From NCBI RefSeq assembly GCF_000320505.1, contig NZ_BAGX02000023.1:88100-152099 (forward strand): 64,000 bases of DNA, in the 5' to 3' direction. The notes below the pieces were generated by a model. It did no database searches and was not told the origin of the DNA. It saw nothing but the letters and a program-made list of their open reading frames with translations. The position numbers were made by a program, and so were the translations under genes. Source of the stretch: Methanobrevibacter boviskoreani JH1 (GTDB lineage Archaea > Methanobacteriota > Methanobacteria > Methanobacteriales > Methanobacteriaceae). Below, piece after piece: positions 47,025-56,928 of this stretch (its first letter is position 1; each line of letters starts with the position of its first letter).

Positions 47025-48725
47025 ATGATTGAAAATAAACAGGTATTAGTAGTTATTCCGGCAAGAGGCGGATCTAAAAGTATTCCTGGTAAAAACATTA
47101 GGTTTTTAGCAGATAAGCCTTTAGTTGCTCACGTAATAAGTACTGTTAAACAATCTAAATATGTCGATAAAGTTGTGGTATCAACAGACGACACTAAAAT
47201 ACAATTTATTGCAAGTAAATATGGTGCTTCCACATTATTTCGAAGTTCAGAACTAGCACGTGATGATGTTCCACTTGATCCTGTAATCTATGATGCGGTG
47301 GTTCGTGAGGAGAAAATGTTAATGGATACATTTGATTTGGTTTTTACTATTCAGCCAACCTCCCCTCTTCTTAAACTATCCACTTTAAATCATGCTATAG
47401 AACAATTGGCAACAAATGACTTTGATACAATTATCAGTGTTGTGGATGATAGGGCATTGACTTGGGGATATGATGAGTCTAAAGACTCCTTCTATCCATT
47501 GTATAATGAAAGATTGAATAGGCAATATTTGCCTAAGACATATAAGGAAACAGGAGCTATTTTAGGTACTAAACGAAATTATGTAACTGAAAACTCCCGT
47601 ATTGGTGAAAACATTGGTCTGATTGAGGTATCCAAAGATGAAAGTGTGGATATAGATAATTATGAGGATTGGTGGGTTGCAGAAAAGATTCTAAATAGGA
47701 AACGTATTATCCTAAAAACAGATGCGACTAACATTATTGGAACAGGTCATGTCTATAGATGTTTGTCTTTGGCATCCAAACTTACAAATCATGAGGTCAT
47801 GTTCTTGTTAGATGAGAATAAACCCCTTGGAATTGAGATTGTAAGTAGTCATAATTATAAGTATATTACTCACAATGGCAAGGATGATTTAATTGAAAAG
47901 ATCATTAGTTATAATCCGGATATTGTAATTAACGATATTCTTGATACTGACGAGAATTATATGTTACAACTTAAGGATTTGGATTATTTCTTAATCAATT
48001 TTGAAGACTTAGGTCCCGGAACAAAATATGCCGATGTTGTATTTGATGCATTGTATGAACATAATGATGATATTCCAAACCTCTATGCAGGTCCTGACTA
48101 TTATATGCTAAGGGGAGAATTCTACTATCAATCATTCAAATTTATTCAGGAAGAGGTTGGTGAGGTCCTTTTAACATTTGGTGGTACTGATCCTAATAAT
48201 CTTACAGAAAAAACCTTAAAAGCTATTTTAGACTCCGGATATAATAAGAGCATTACGGTCATTTTAGGTTTAGGCTATTCTGATAAAGAGGGAATTAAAA
48301 GTAAATATGATGGAAATATTAATGTCAGAATCCTTGAGAACGTTAAAAATATGAGTGAGTATATGGCTAAGGCGGACATTATATTCACTTCTGCAGGAAG
48401 AACAATGTATGAGGTTGCATCACTTGCCGTACCTTGTATATGTTTATGTCAAAACGAAAGGGAATTAACCCATAAGTTTGGCTCAAGGGAAAATGGTTTC
48501 ATAAACCTTGGTTTAGGTAGTAATGTTAGTGAGGATGAGATTATCGATACATTTATAGAACTTCTAAATAACTTCGAGCTAAGGGAGGAACTAGCGGAAT
48601 CTATGAGGAAGATTGATTTAAAGCATGGTTATGAGAATATCATGAATATTCTAAGAATCAAGTATAGACAGAACATGAGGAAGAAGGAATTAAAAACAGG
48701 TCAACTAGACTTTAGTGAATTGTGA
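47025..48725 (+). CDS. Fused CMP-nonulosonate cytidylyltransferase (PseF/NeuA) and UDP-sugar hydrolase (PseG)
   Basis: 566 residues. Residues 1-225 form the cytidylyltransferase, with PARGGSKSIPGKNI (CTP binding) and QPTSPLL. Residues about 230-540 form a GT-B fold PseG with the G-x-G-H-x-x-R motif (GTGHVYRC) and the C-terminal AGRTMYEVASLAVP. PseG removes UDP to give the free sugar; PseI condenses it with PEP; PseF activates the product with CMP. Both outer steps are in one protein. Ribosome site AAGGTTATT. The nearby PseI gene completes the final three steps. Pseudaminic rather than sialic acid is inferred from the PseG type. Confidence 0.82.
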   Translation: MIENKQVLVVIPARGGSKSIPGKNIRFLADKPLVAHVISTVKQSKYVDKVVVSTDDTKIQFIASKYGASTLFRSSELARDDVPLDPVIYDAVVREEKMLMDTFDLVFTIQPTSPLLKLSTLNHAIEQLATNDFDTIISVVDDRALTWGYDESKDSFYPLYNERLNRQYLPKTYKETGAILGTKRNYVTENSRIGENIGLIEVSKDESVDIDNYEDWWVAEKILNRKRIILKTDATNIIGTGHVYRCLSLASKLTNHEVMFLLDENKPLGIEIVSSHNYKYITHNGKDDLIEKIISYNPDIVINDILDTDENYMLQLKDLDYFLINFEDLGPGTKYADVVFDALYEHNDDIPNLYAGPDYYMLRGEFYYQSFKFIQEEVGEVLLTFGGTDPNNLTEKTLKAILDSGYNKSITVILGLGYSDKEGIKSKYDGNINVRILENVKNMSEYMAKADIIFTSAGRTMYEVASLAVPCICLCQNERELTHKFGSRENGFINLGLGSNVSEDEIIDTFIELLNNFELREELAESMRKIDLKHGYENIMNILRIKYRQNMRKKELKTGQLDFSEL

Positions 48726-48756
48726 TTTTAAAACTAAAATCATTGTTTTTAATTTA
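48723..48756 (+). terminator. Stop-spanning hairpin after the pseFG fusion
   Basis: TGATTTT/AAAATCA (48723-48729, 48736-48742), 7 bp; the first three bases are the stop codon. Followed by T runs although the pseI gene starts 52 bp further on. Confidence 0.4.
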
Positions 48757-48807
48757 TTGTTTGTCTATTCTATTTTCAATAATTAAATATGTATATTGGT
48801 GAATTAA

Positions 48808-49863
48808 ATGAGTATTTTTAAGAATAAACCATTTTTAATAGCGGAAATTGGTGTGAACTATTATGATATTGCAAAAAAGGAAAATATCTCTAACATGGAA
48901 GCTGCAAAATTAATGGTTAAAGAGGCAAAAGAATCTGGTTGTGATGGAGTAAAGTTTCAAACATATAAGGCAGAAACAATTGCCAGTAAGAATTCACCGG
49001 CATATTGGGATTTAAACGAAGAACCTACAACTAGCCAATTTGAGCTATTTAAGAAATTTGACTCCTTTGGAAAAGACCAATATAGGGAACTTGCAGACTA
49101 TTGTAATGAGATAGGAATAATGTTTTTATCCACACCATTTGATTTTGAATCTGTTGACTATCTTGATGAGTTTATGGATGTTTATAAAATATCCTCTTCT
49201 GATTTAAACAATATTCCTTTTATCAAGAAGATTGCACTTAAGGGAAAACCTATAATATTATCAACCGGTGCCTCTACAATGGAGGAGGTAAAGAATTCTA
49301 TAAAGGTTATTGAGGATACAAATCCGGATATTGAAATTGGAATATTGCACTGTGTTCTGTCTTATCCAACCGATTTTGAGGATGCAAATCTTTTAATGAT
49401 TAAAAATCTTAAAGATACTTTTCCAGATTATGATATTGGTTATTCCGATCATACTAAACCTGATGATAAGATGCTAACTTTAACAACTGCCTATCTTTAT
49501 GGTGCAGACATCATTGAGAAACATTTCACATTGGATAAAACTTTAAAAGGTAATGATCATTACCATGCAATGGATCCTGATGATGTACGGGTATTTAAGG
49601 ACAATATTAGATTTATAAATACCATTAATGGTCAATATGAAAAGGTTCCACTTCCATGTGAAAGTGAATCCCGTCTTCAGGCAAGACGTTCAATTGTCGC
49701 TGCATCGGATATTCAAAAAGGTCAAACAATTACAGAGGAGATGTTAACGTTTAAGCGTCCCGGCTCAGGTATCTCTCCAGATAAAATTGATAGTGTCATT
49801 GGAAAGACAGCAAAATCTAACATATACTCTGATGATATTTTAAGTTATGATATGTTTGAATAA
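48808..49863 (+). CDS. Nonulosonic acid synthase (PseI/NeuB family)
   Basis: 351 residues: a TIM-barrel NeuB domain (FLIAEIGVNY, VKFQTYKAE, LSTPFDFESVDYL, YSDHT, GADIIEKHFTLD) and a C-terminal SAF/antifreeze-like domain (about 290-351, ARRSIVAASDIQKGQ). It condenses a 6-deoxy-hexosamine-type sugar with PEP. The choice between PseI, LegI and NeuB cannot be fixed by eye, but the PseG fusion upstream favours PseI. GGTGA ribosome site. Confidence 0.88.
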   Translation: MSIFKNKPFLIAEIGVNYYDIAKKENISNMEAAKLMVKEAKESGCDGVKFQTYKAETIASKNSPAYWDLNEEPTTSQFELFKKFDSFGKDQYRELADYCNEIGIMFLSTPFDFESVDYLDEFMDVYKISSSDLNNIPFIKKIALKGKPIILSTGASTMEEVKNSIKVIEDTNPDIEIGILHCVLSYPTDFEDANLLMIKNLKDTFPDYDIGYSDHTKPDDKMLTLTTAYLYGADIIEKHFTLDKTLKGNDHYHAMDPDDVRVFKDNIRFINTINGQYEKVPLPCESESRLQARRSIVAASDIQKGQTITEEMLTFKRPGSGISPDKIDSVIGKTAKSNIYSDDILSYDMFE

Positions 49864-49893
49864 TTTGATTAGGTGATGTATTGTAGGTGTAGA

Positions 49894-50250
49894 ATGTCTA
49901 GTTATAAGGTAATCGATGATTATTTAAATCTTCTTAAAAGTAAAAGGGATTTATCCAGCAGTAAATCTGAAAATCAATTAGAATTAGATCAGTTGAATGA
50001 AAGTATTTTAAAATCCCAGTCTGATTTGATTTTAACTATCGAATCAGTTCTTACAGATATGGGTCTATCTAAAAGAAGATTTCTATCTGACTTTAAAGTC
50101 TATATGATTAGCGATGCAGGTTTGATGGTGGAGTTTAGAACCGTGCCCTCAATAGAATTTATCAGTGAATTTGAAAAAAGAATTGGGAATATAGTATCTG
50201 CTAATTATTGTGGAGACCCTAAAAAATCATTTTTTATGTTGAAATATTAA
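49894..50250 (+). CDS. Small protein of unknown function in the nonulosonate cluster
   Basis: 118 residues from ATG 49894 (AGGTG 4 nt upstream); an earlier GTG at 49873 would add seven residues rich in cysteine. N-terminal half is a charged coiled region (YLNLLKSKRDLSSSKSENQL), C-terminal half mixed alpha/beta (DFKVYMISDAGLMVEFRTVP). No signal peptide, no membrane helix. Not recognised. Its position between pseI and a glycosyltransferase suggests a role in glycan synthesis or export. Confidence 0.6.
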   Translation: MSSYKVIDDYLNLLKSKRDLSSSKSENQLELDQLNESILKSQSDLILTIESVLTDMGLSKRRFLSDFKVYMISDAGLMVEFRTVPSIEFISEFEKRIGNIVSANYCGDPKKSFFMLKY

Positions 50251-50342
50251 TTTTTTTCTAAATTCTTTAAAGAAAAACTATTTATTTAACAAAGTTATAC
50301 TATCTTTATAATATAATAATTTTTTAATTAAGGTTATCTGAA

Positions 50343-51791
50343 ATGTGGTCGGTTAAAAAAATTGCAAATGCTTTTTTTGATATTGAAAGTAAATTTAATT
50401 TAAATCATGAGAAGATTCATGGTGTCTATTTTTGGCAATTAGTTAGGATGTATTTGTATTATGATGTTGCAAGAAAGTTAAACACTTTTGGTTCTGCTCA
50501 ACAACAATCATTAACTATAATTGATAAAATCAACTCTTTTTTACCATTCATTAAAAATAGTATAAAGTCCAATCCTTTCAGTGGAAAGGATAAGGTCGAT
50601 GTACTAATATTTGATCATCCCCGTAAGGTAATGTATCAGGACCAGTATAGGGATATTTACACCTGTTTTTTAACAAGATATTTAGAGGAGTATAGTAAAT
50701 CTTATGAGATTATCGAATCTCCTTACCTTAATAAGCATTATACTAATAAATCTAAAAATATCCGATATAATGATAGAATACTTTTAGGTTCATATATTCA
50801 TAAGAAAACAAACAGTATTCATTTTAACGATGAGGAGAAGGAATTGATTCAGGATATCTACAACGAATTCTTAATCCAATTCAATATCCATATGGATAAT
50901 CTGGAAGATATAATTAAGGATCATATTCTTAACTTTGAGTACGAATATGAGAAATATAAAAAATTGATTCTTAAAAAATCCCCTAAACAGGTTTATGTGG
51001 TGGTTGCTTATGAAAACAAGGCTTTAGTTGCTGCATGTCAAGATTTGGGTGTTGAGGTTTTGGAACTTCAACATGGTACAATAAGTAATTATCATCTGGG
51101 ATATAGTTATCCAAATGAACATATTGTTAATGTAAATAAAAACAATACATTAAGTACTATCGAGTATTTTCCAGATAAACTGTTGAGTTTCGGAGATTAC
51201 TGGGCTGATGCATGTACTTATCCAATTAAAAAAAATAATATCATACCTTTGGGCTATCCTTATTTTGAGGAATGTTCCAAGGATTTTGTAAATATTAAAA
51301 AGAACAAAAATCAAATACTATTTATTTCACAGGGAGTAATCGGTAAATATTTATCTAAATTTGCTTATGAGCTTTTAGTTAAACTAAACAATAGAAATGT
51401 GAGGTTTAAGATAGTCTATAAATTACATCCGGGAGAATATGAAAACTGGAAAGTAAACTATCCAGAGCTTTTAGAGGCCTCCGAATTTAGTAATTTTGAG
51501 GTTATTGATGATAGTAAAACTCCGTTATATAAACTATTTGCAGAAAGCCAGTATCAGGTAGGAGCATTCTCTACAGCTATCTATGAAGGTCTTCAGTTTG
51601 ATTGTAAAACATTCATCGTAGATCTTCCAGGTGTTGAATATGTTGAGAATTTAATTGAGGAGAATATAGTTAGATTGGTCTCCTCTGTAAATGACTTAAT
51701 AAATAACCTGGACTTTACTCCTAAAACATATGATAAAGATTATATTTTCAAATCTTTTGATGAGGATTTATTTAGAAAGATAATTTATTAA
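50343..51791 (+). CDS. GT-B glycosyltransferase, KpsC/sialyltransferase-like
   Basis: 482 residues. C-terminal GT-B half shows LELQHGT (about 237), VYKLHPGEYENW (about 358) and GAFSTAIYEG (about 412). The HG, HP and ST motifs fit capsule-type and sialyltransferase-like families that use CMP-linked keto sugars. Next to genes that make a CMP-nonulosonate, it is the obvious candidate to transfer it onto a surface glycan or glycoprotein. The N-terminal 200 residues are less typical. AAGGTTATC ribosome site. The acceptor is unknown. Confidence 0.7.
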   Translation: MWSVKKIANAFFDIESKFNLNHEKIHGVYFWQLVRMYLYYDVARKLNTFGSAQQQSLTIIDKINSFLPFIKNSIKSNPFSGKDKVDVLIFDHPRKVMYQDQYRDIYTCFLTRYLEEYSKSYEIIESPYLNKHYTNKSKNIRYNDRILLGSYIHKKTNSIHFNDEEKELIQDIYNEFLIQFNIHMDNLEDIIKDHILNFEYEYEKYKKLILKKSPKQVYVVVAYENKALVAACQDLGVEVLELQHGTISNYHLGYSYPNEHIVNVNKNNTLSTIEYFPDKLLSFGDYWADACTYPIKKNNIIPLGYPYFEECSKDFVNIKKNKNQILFISQGVIGKYLSKFAYELLVKLNNRNVRFKIVYKLHPGEYENWKVNYPELLEASEFSNFEVIDDSKTPLYKLFAESQYQVGAFSTAIYEGLQFDCKTFIVDLPGVEYVENLIEENIVRLVSSVNDLINNLDFTPKTYDKDYIFKSFDEDLFRKIIY

Positions 51792-51805
51792 CCTTTATTA
51801 ATAAA
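51784..51805 (+). terminator. Stop-spanning hairpin after the glycosyltransferase
   Basis: TTTATTAA/TTAATAAA, 8 perfect bp with a 6-nt loop, containing the TAA stop (51789-51791). Confidence 0.4.
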
Positions 51806-52421
51806 CTGTGATATGTAAATAAATTCATTTTCTTATCGGTTTTTCTATTTATAATTTTTAATTGTTTTTTTAATCTTCTAATTTAATCTTAAAAATTCTA
51901 TTTTTCAATTTTTAAACTGTTTATTTTTTTTTAAATTTATCATGTTTTTATAAATGAATTTCATAGTAAATCGAATATTTGTTCGTTGTTATATCTTTTT
52001 TTACTTTAAATTTTATAATTATTAAAATATTCGTTTTTTATTCCTTTTTACTTTAATCTTTTATATGAAAATTGATTATTGATTTAAAAAATGATAGGTA
52101 CTTTATTTCGATATGAAAAATTTTATATATCATTATTATTAAATAAAGATACAACCAACATATTCAACTTTTAATTTAGAAAGATATTAAATATAAATGA
52201 AAAACATTGAAAATTGAACAAAATAATATGTTGTATGGTTAATTTTATTTATATATGGTTCATTTAGAATATTTTTTGACAATAAATTAAAATATGTAGT
52301 CCTTTTTGTATCAATAAATTGTAAGTATATAAGATTTGTTCAGATTACTTATTTGGTGATTGTGGATTATTTTGTATATGATGTTGGTAATTTTTGTATA
52401 ATATAATTTTAGGTGTATATT
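51792..52421. other. Upstream region of modABC
   Basis: 630 bp, AT-rich. CAACATATT (52156-52164) and AATATGTTG (52225-52233) form a 9-bp inverted repeat with a 60-bp spacer, a possible regulator site. No gene recognised. Confidence 0.5.
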
Positions 52422-53234
52422 ATGGAGAGAAATATGAAAATATTAATAGTTGCTATAATTGTAATAATAGCGGCTGTTGTAGTAGGTTTATATGCTACTG
52501 GTTCTTTTAATACTTCTTCCTCAGATAATAGTTTACAAGGACAGGAAGTTCATGTGGCTGCTGCAGCTAGTTTGAAAAATGTCTATGATCAGAAACTAAT
52601 TCCGATGTTTGAGGAAAAGTATCCTGGTGTAAAAGTTACTCCTACTTATGCTTCTAGTGGGGATTTACAAAAACAAATTGAAAATGGTTTAGATGCAGAT
52701 GTATTCATGTCTGCAGGTAATAAACAGATGAATGCTTTAGTTGATGAAGGTTTAGTTGATAACAGTACTAATGTTCAATCTTTAGAAAACAAGCTTGTTT
52801 TAATTGTACCTGCTGATTCAAATACTAACGTATCTTCATTTAAAGATTTAAAAGATGTAAATGGTACTATTGCTATTGGTGATCCTAAGTCTGTACCTGC
52901 TGGACAATATGCTAATGAATCATTACATAATCTCGGTATATGGGATGATGTTGAGCCTAAATTATCCTTAGCTACAGATGTAACTGCTGTATTAAATCAA
53001 GTAGCTCAAGGTTCTGCTGATTATGGTATTGTATATGCTACTGATGCTAAATCAAACGATGATGTTAAAGTAGTATGTGAAGCTCCTAAAGATTCTTTAA
53101 AAACTATCATTTACCCTGTAGCTCCTCTTAAATCTTCTGAAAATGATACTGCTACACAAAAATTCATGGAATTCTTACAATCTCAAGAAGCTCAACAAGT
53201 ATTTGAAGATTATGGATTTACTATTCATAATTAA
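52422..53234 (+). CDS. modA: Molybdate ABC transporter substrate-binding protein ModA
   Basis: 270 residues from ATG 52422, chosen because AGGTG (52411-52415) sits 6 nt upstream. N-terminal signal or lipid-free anchor (ILIVAIIVIIAAVVVGLYA) followed by the ModA fold: VHVAAAASLKNVY, YASSGDLQKQIENGLDADVFMSA, and DYGIVYATDA. It captures molybdate (possibly tungstate) for formylmethanofuran dehydrogenase and formate dehydrogenase. First gene of modABC. Confidence 0.9.
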   Translation: MERNMKILIVAIIVIIAAVVVGLYATGSFNTSSSDNSLQGQEVHVAAAASLKNVYDQKLIPMFEEKYPGVKVTPTYASSGDLQKQIENGLDADVFMSAGNKQMNALVDEGLVDNSTNVQSLENKLVLIVPADSNTNVSSFKDLKDVNGTIAIGDPKSVPAGQYANESLHNLGIWDDVEPKLSLATDVTAVLNQVAQGSADYGIVYATDAKSNDDVKVVCEAPKDSLKTIIYPVAPLKSSENDTATQKFMEFLQSQEAQQVFEDYGFTIHN

Positions 53235-53256
53235 ATTTATTTAATATTTTTTTTAT
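53230..53256 (+). terminator. Hairpin at the modA stop codon
   Basis: ATTAAAT/ATTTAAT (53230-53236, 53239-53245), palindrome over the TAA stop followed by eight T. It lies inside the modABC operon and could set the excess of ModA over ModBC. Confidence 0.4.
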
Positions 53257-53289
53257 AGTTAGTAAATAGTTAATAATATGGGGATATGT

Positions 53290-53964
53290 ATGATGGATTG
53301 GACACCTATTGGAATTTCAATGAAAACAGCAAGTTTATCAATCTTGATAACCTTTTTTCTAGGTTTGATTGTTGCTTGGATCATTGTTAAAATTAAAAAC
53401 GACACAATAAAAATCGTTCTTGATGGTATTTTCACATTACCTATCGTATTACCTCCTACCGTTGTAGGATTCTTTTTATTGTATATTTTTGGGGTTAGAG
53501 GACCTATTGGTCGTTTTTTAATTGAATACTTCTCTGTGAAAATTGCTTTTTCATGGTCTGCAACTGTTATTGCAGCAGTAGTCATGTCCTTTCCATTAAT
53601 GTATCGTTCTGCTAGAGGTGCATATGAACAAGTGGATTCTAACCTATTGGATGCTGGCCGTACATTAGGTATGTCTGAGTGGAAAATTTTCTGGAAAATC
53701 TTATTTGCAAATGCATTACCTGGAATCATTAGTGGGGGAATTCTTGCTTATGCCCGTGGTTTAGGCGAGTTCGGTGCAACTGCTATGCTTGCAGGTAATA
53801 TTGCAGGAGAAACCAGGACTCTCCCAATGGCTGTTTATTCTGAGGTAGCAGCAGGAAATATGATGGACGCTTCTAATTATGTAATATTCATTGTTATAAT
53901 TGCATTTATAGCTATTTTCATTATGGATTATGTTACTATACGTAAAGAAAAACAATGGAAATAA
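53290..53964 (+). CDS. modB: Molybdate ABC transporter permease ModB
   Basis: 224 residues with five membrane helices. The EAA-type coupling loop is VDSNLLDAGRTLGMSEWKIFWKILF. ATG 53290 is preferred as GGGGAT lies 4-5 nt upstream; ATGs also exist at 53278 and 53293. Followed after 37 bp by modC. Confidence 0.9.
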   Translation: MMDWTPIGISMKTASLSILITFFLGLIVAWIIVKIKNDTIKIVLDGIFTLPIVLPPTVVGFFLLYIFGVRGPIGRFLIEYFSVKIAFSWSATVIAAVVMSFPLMYRSARGAYEQVDSNLLDAGRTLGMSEWKIFWKILFANALPGIISGGILAYARGLGEFGATAMLAGNIAGETRTLPMAVYSEVAAGNMMDASNYVIFIVIIAFIAIFIMDYVTIRKEKQWK

Positions 53965-54001
53965 ACTATTTTTTTTATTTTTTATTTGTGGTGTTTAGAT
54001 T

Positions 54002-55042
54002 ATGGGTAATAAATTGTTAAAAGTAGATATTCAAAAGGAACTTAAAGAATTTGATTTGGAAGTCGATTTTGAATTAAAAAAGGGTTGTTTAGGTATTCTT
54101 GGACCTTCCGGTGGCGGTAAAAGTATGACATTAAAATCCATTGCAGGAATTGTGGATCCTGATAGTGGTGTTGTAAGTTTAACCACTGATAAAGAAACAA
54201 TTTATTATGACTCAAATAAAAAAATTAATTTGAAACCTCAAGATAGGAAGGTAGGTTACTTATTTCAAAATTATGCATTATTTCCTAACATGACTGTTGA
54301 GGAAAATGTTGCATGTGGTTTATCTAAGGATGATGATAAAAGCATTGTATCTGACATGATTAAGCGTTTTCATTTAGAGGGATTAGAAAAAAGATATCCT
54401 AGACAGCTATCAGGTGGTCAACAACAAAGGGTAGCTTTAGCTCGCATTATAGCTTATGGTCCCGATGTTATATTGTTGGATGAACCGTTCAGTGCAATGG
54501 ATACAGTTTTAAAGGAAAAATTACGTATTGAATTAATTAATTTACTGGATGATTTTGACGGTTTGTCAATCTTAGTTACTCATGACCGTGATGAAGCATT
54601 TCAATTCTGTGATGAGCTTTTAGTATTGGACAAAGGCGAAATTATTGCAAAGGGAACTACCCATGAAATCTTTGAAAATCCTAGAAATGTCCAAGTCGCT
54701 AAACTTACTGGACTTAAAAATATTTCTAAAATTGAGATGATTGATGATTATCATCTTAAGGCTTTAGATTGGGATGTTGAATTTGAAGTAGCTAAGAAGA
54801 TTTCACCTAACATTACCCATATCGGAATAAGGGCCCATGATTTCCATCCTTCAAGAAAAGATGATGTAAATGTAGTTGGAACCTTAAATGCAAGTAAATT
54901 AGAAAGACCTTTTGAATGGGAAATAACACTTGCAAATGGTATATGGTGGAAAGTCGATAAGCAGATTTATGAACATGAGTTTGACATTCCCAATTATTTA
55001 AAAGTAGATCCTAAAAACATAGTTCTATTAGAAGAGAATTAA
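54002..55042 (+). CDS. modC: Molybdate ABC transporter ATPase ModC
   Basis: 346 residues. ATPase motifs GPSGGGKSMT, LFQNYALFPNMTVEENV, LSGGQQQRVALARI, VILLDEPFSAMD and THDRDEAFQF. The C-terminal 110 residues form a TOBE/Mop-like oxyanion-binding domain, the normal ModC layout. A hairpin at the stop codon (55033-55052) is followed by T-rich DNA. Confidence 0.92.
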   Translation: MGNKLLKVDIQKELKEFDLEVDFELKKGCLGILGPSGGGKSMTLKSIAGIVDPDSGVVSLTTDKETIYYDSNKKINLKPQDRKVGYLFQNYALFPNMTVEENVACGLSKDDDKSIVSDMIKRFHLEGLEKRYPRQLSGGQQQRVALARIIAYGPDVILLDEPFSAMDTVLKEKLRIELINLLDDFDGLSILVTHDRDEAFQFCDELLVLDKGEIIAKGTTHEIFENPRNVQVAKLTGLKNISKIEMIDDYHLKALDWDVEFEVAKKISPNITHIGIRAHDFHPSRKDDVNVVGTLNASKLERPFEWEITLANGIWWKVDKQIYEHEFDIPNYLKVDPKNIVLLEEN

Positions 55043-55062
55043 TATTTTCTCTAATCTTTTAA
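55033..55062 (+). terminator. Stop-spanning hairpin after modC
   Basis: AGAGAA/TTCTCT (55033-55038, 55047-55052), 6 bp with the TAA stop in the loop, then T-rich DNA. Confidence 0.5.
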
Positions 55063-55488
55063 CTTTTTCTAATCAAAGTGTCCTTAAAATATAATCTCCT
55101 AATCTTAAATATTATGTCTTCTTTTAAGAAAATCCAGTGATTATTGGCTATTTTTTAATTAAATTTTATTTTTACATCTACTTAAAATCATTTTTTTTCT
55201 GTTTTTAAAACCTATTTTTACTTCTAATATTCTAGAATCTTTGAAATATTTTAAATCTTTATCTATTTTTTAGTGATACTGATAAAATTCTATTTTTATT
55301 GTAATCTTTTAAAGACTAAATTTTATATATTAAGATTAAAATATTATCAATAGGTAACTTTTTTCAATTTATTTAATTTTTTAAATATTAAAGTTGAAGA
55401 ATATAAGATTTGTTTAATATTTTTTATGTTTTGTATAATTCAGTTATGAATTTAGATACTAATTTAAACTTGTTTTATTGGTGATAAT
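55043..55488. other. modC-flippase intergenic region
   Basis: 446 bp, AT-rich, no gene or repeat recognised beyond the modC hairpin. The flippase promoter must lie here. Confidence 0.5.
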
Positions 55489-56928
55489 TTGAATGCATAT
55501 AAATTGTTTGTAGAAAGAGTGGGGCTTGTAGGTATTACAAATATATTAATATCTTTAAGTAGCCTCATTTTCATTCCAATTATTACTAAATCCTTTTCAA
55601 CTGCAGAATATGGTATATGGGCTCAAGTTTTAACGACTATAGCACTTCTTCCAAATATTGCAAATCTGGGACTTCCATATACTATGGTAAGATTTTTATC
55701 TGCAGAACATGATAAGGTTAAGTTTAAAGAGTCATTTTATCCGATGATTACTGTCACAACTATCTTTACCCTAATCATATGTGGTTTATGTGTATTATTT
55801 GCAAAGCCTATTGCAGCTTCATTGTTTAATGGTAATCTGAAAATATTGTATATTACAGTATTCATCTCATTCTTTGCCTGTGTTAATCTCATGTTGATTA
55901 CATTTTATAGGACAGTACAAAGAATGAAAAGATATTCCATATATTTAATACTTCAAAGCTATATTGGGGTATTTGTGTGTATCTATCTTACAATGAATCA
56001 TTATCCATTAGATATTGTAGTTTGGGGATTATTTACAGGTTATTTTGCTGTATTTCTAATGATGTCTATTAATATTATAAGGGATCTTGGTTTTGGATTT
56101 AAATTTAATACTTTAAAGGAAGAGATTAAGTTTGCACTTCCAACAGTTCCATCAAACGTATCTAGTTGGGTTGTTGATTCCTCAGATAAATATGTGTTGG
56201 GTATTATTTTAGGTTCGGCTGCTGTTGGTTGGTATTCTCCAGGATATTCAATTGGTAGCATTCTTTTAATGTTTTTATCTCCATTTGCAGTTTTACTTCC
56301 AGCTGTTCTTCCGGAATATTATGAAAATGGTGGAATGAAGGAAGTTAATAATTTCTTAAGATATTCAATGAAATATTATCTATTATTGACTGTTCCTGCA
56401 GCCGTTGGTTTGAGCATTCTTTCAAAGTCTTTACTCTTAAGTATCACGACCTTTGACATTGCAAACCATGGATTTATCATTACTCCATTTGTGGCCCTTG
56501 GTGCTGTATTTATGGGGCTTTATGGTATTACAAATAATATTTTAATATTGGAAAAGAATACCAAGGTTCTAGGTAAACTTTGGATTTTTGTTGCAATCTT
56601 GAATGTTGTTTTAAACATCATATTCATACCATTTATGGGTATTTTAGGTGCAGCAATTGCTACTTTAATATCTTATGCCTTTGCATTTATTGTTACTGCA
56701 CTTGTATCCAGACGTTATATGGGCCTACCATTTGAGGTTAACTCTTCGATTAAGATTGTTGTTGCATCAGCTATTATGGGTGTTGTTGTTTATCTAGTTA
56801 ATCCAGTTGGTATTATTAATATTATATGGGTATCTATTTTAGGTGCGGCTATTTACTTTGTATTGATATTTGCATTTAGAACAATCAGCAAAAAGGAGCT
56901 TGATTTAATTAAGTCATTTGTAAAATAG
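55489..56928 (+). CDS. Polysaccharide flippase (Wzx/MATE-like)
   Basis: 479 residues, about 12-14 membrane helices, in the Wzx/polysaccharide biosynthesis family of the MOP superfamily. An N-terminal SLIFIPIITKSFSTAEYGIWAQ segment is typical. It moves lipid-linked oligosaccharides across the membrane. Start is TTG 55489, supported by GGTGAT 3 nt upstream. It probably exports the glycan made by the preceding nonulosonate and glycosyltransferase genes, despite the modABC genes between. Confidence 0.85.
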   Translation: MNAYKLFVERVGLVGITNILISLSSLIFIPIITKSFSTAEYGIWAQVLTTIALLPNIANLGLPYTMVRFLSAEHDKVKFKESFYPMITVTTIFTLIICGLCVLFAKPIAASLFNGNLKILYITVFISFFACVNLMLITFYRTVQRMKRYSIYLILQSYIGVFVCIYLTMNHYPLDIVVWGLFTGYFAVFLMMSINIIRDLGFGFKFNTLKEEIKFALPTVPSNVSSWVVDSSDKYVLGIILGSAAVGWYSPGYSIGSILLMFLSPFAVLLPAVLPEYYENGGMKEVNNFLRYSMKYYLLLTVPAAVGLSILSKSLLLSITTFDIANHGFIITPFVALGAVFMGLYGITNNILILEKNTKVLGKLWIFVAILNVVLNIIFIPFMGILGAAIATLISYAFAFIVTALVSRRYMGLPFEVNSSIKIVVASAIMGVVVYLVNPVGIINIIWVSILGAAIYFVLIFAFRTISKKELDLIKSFVK

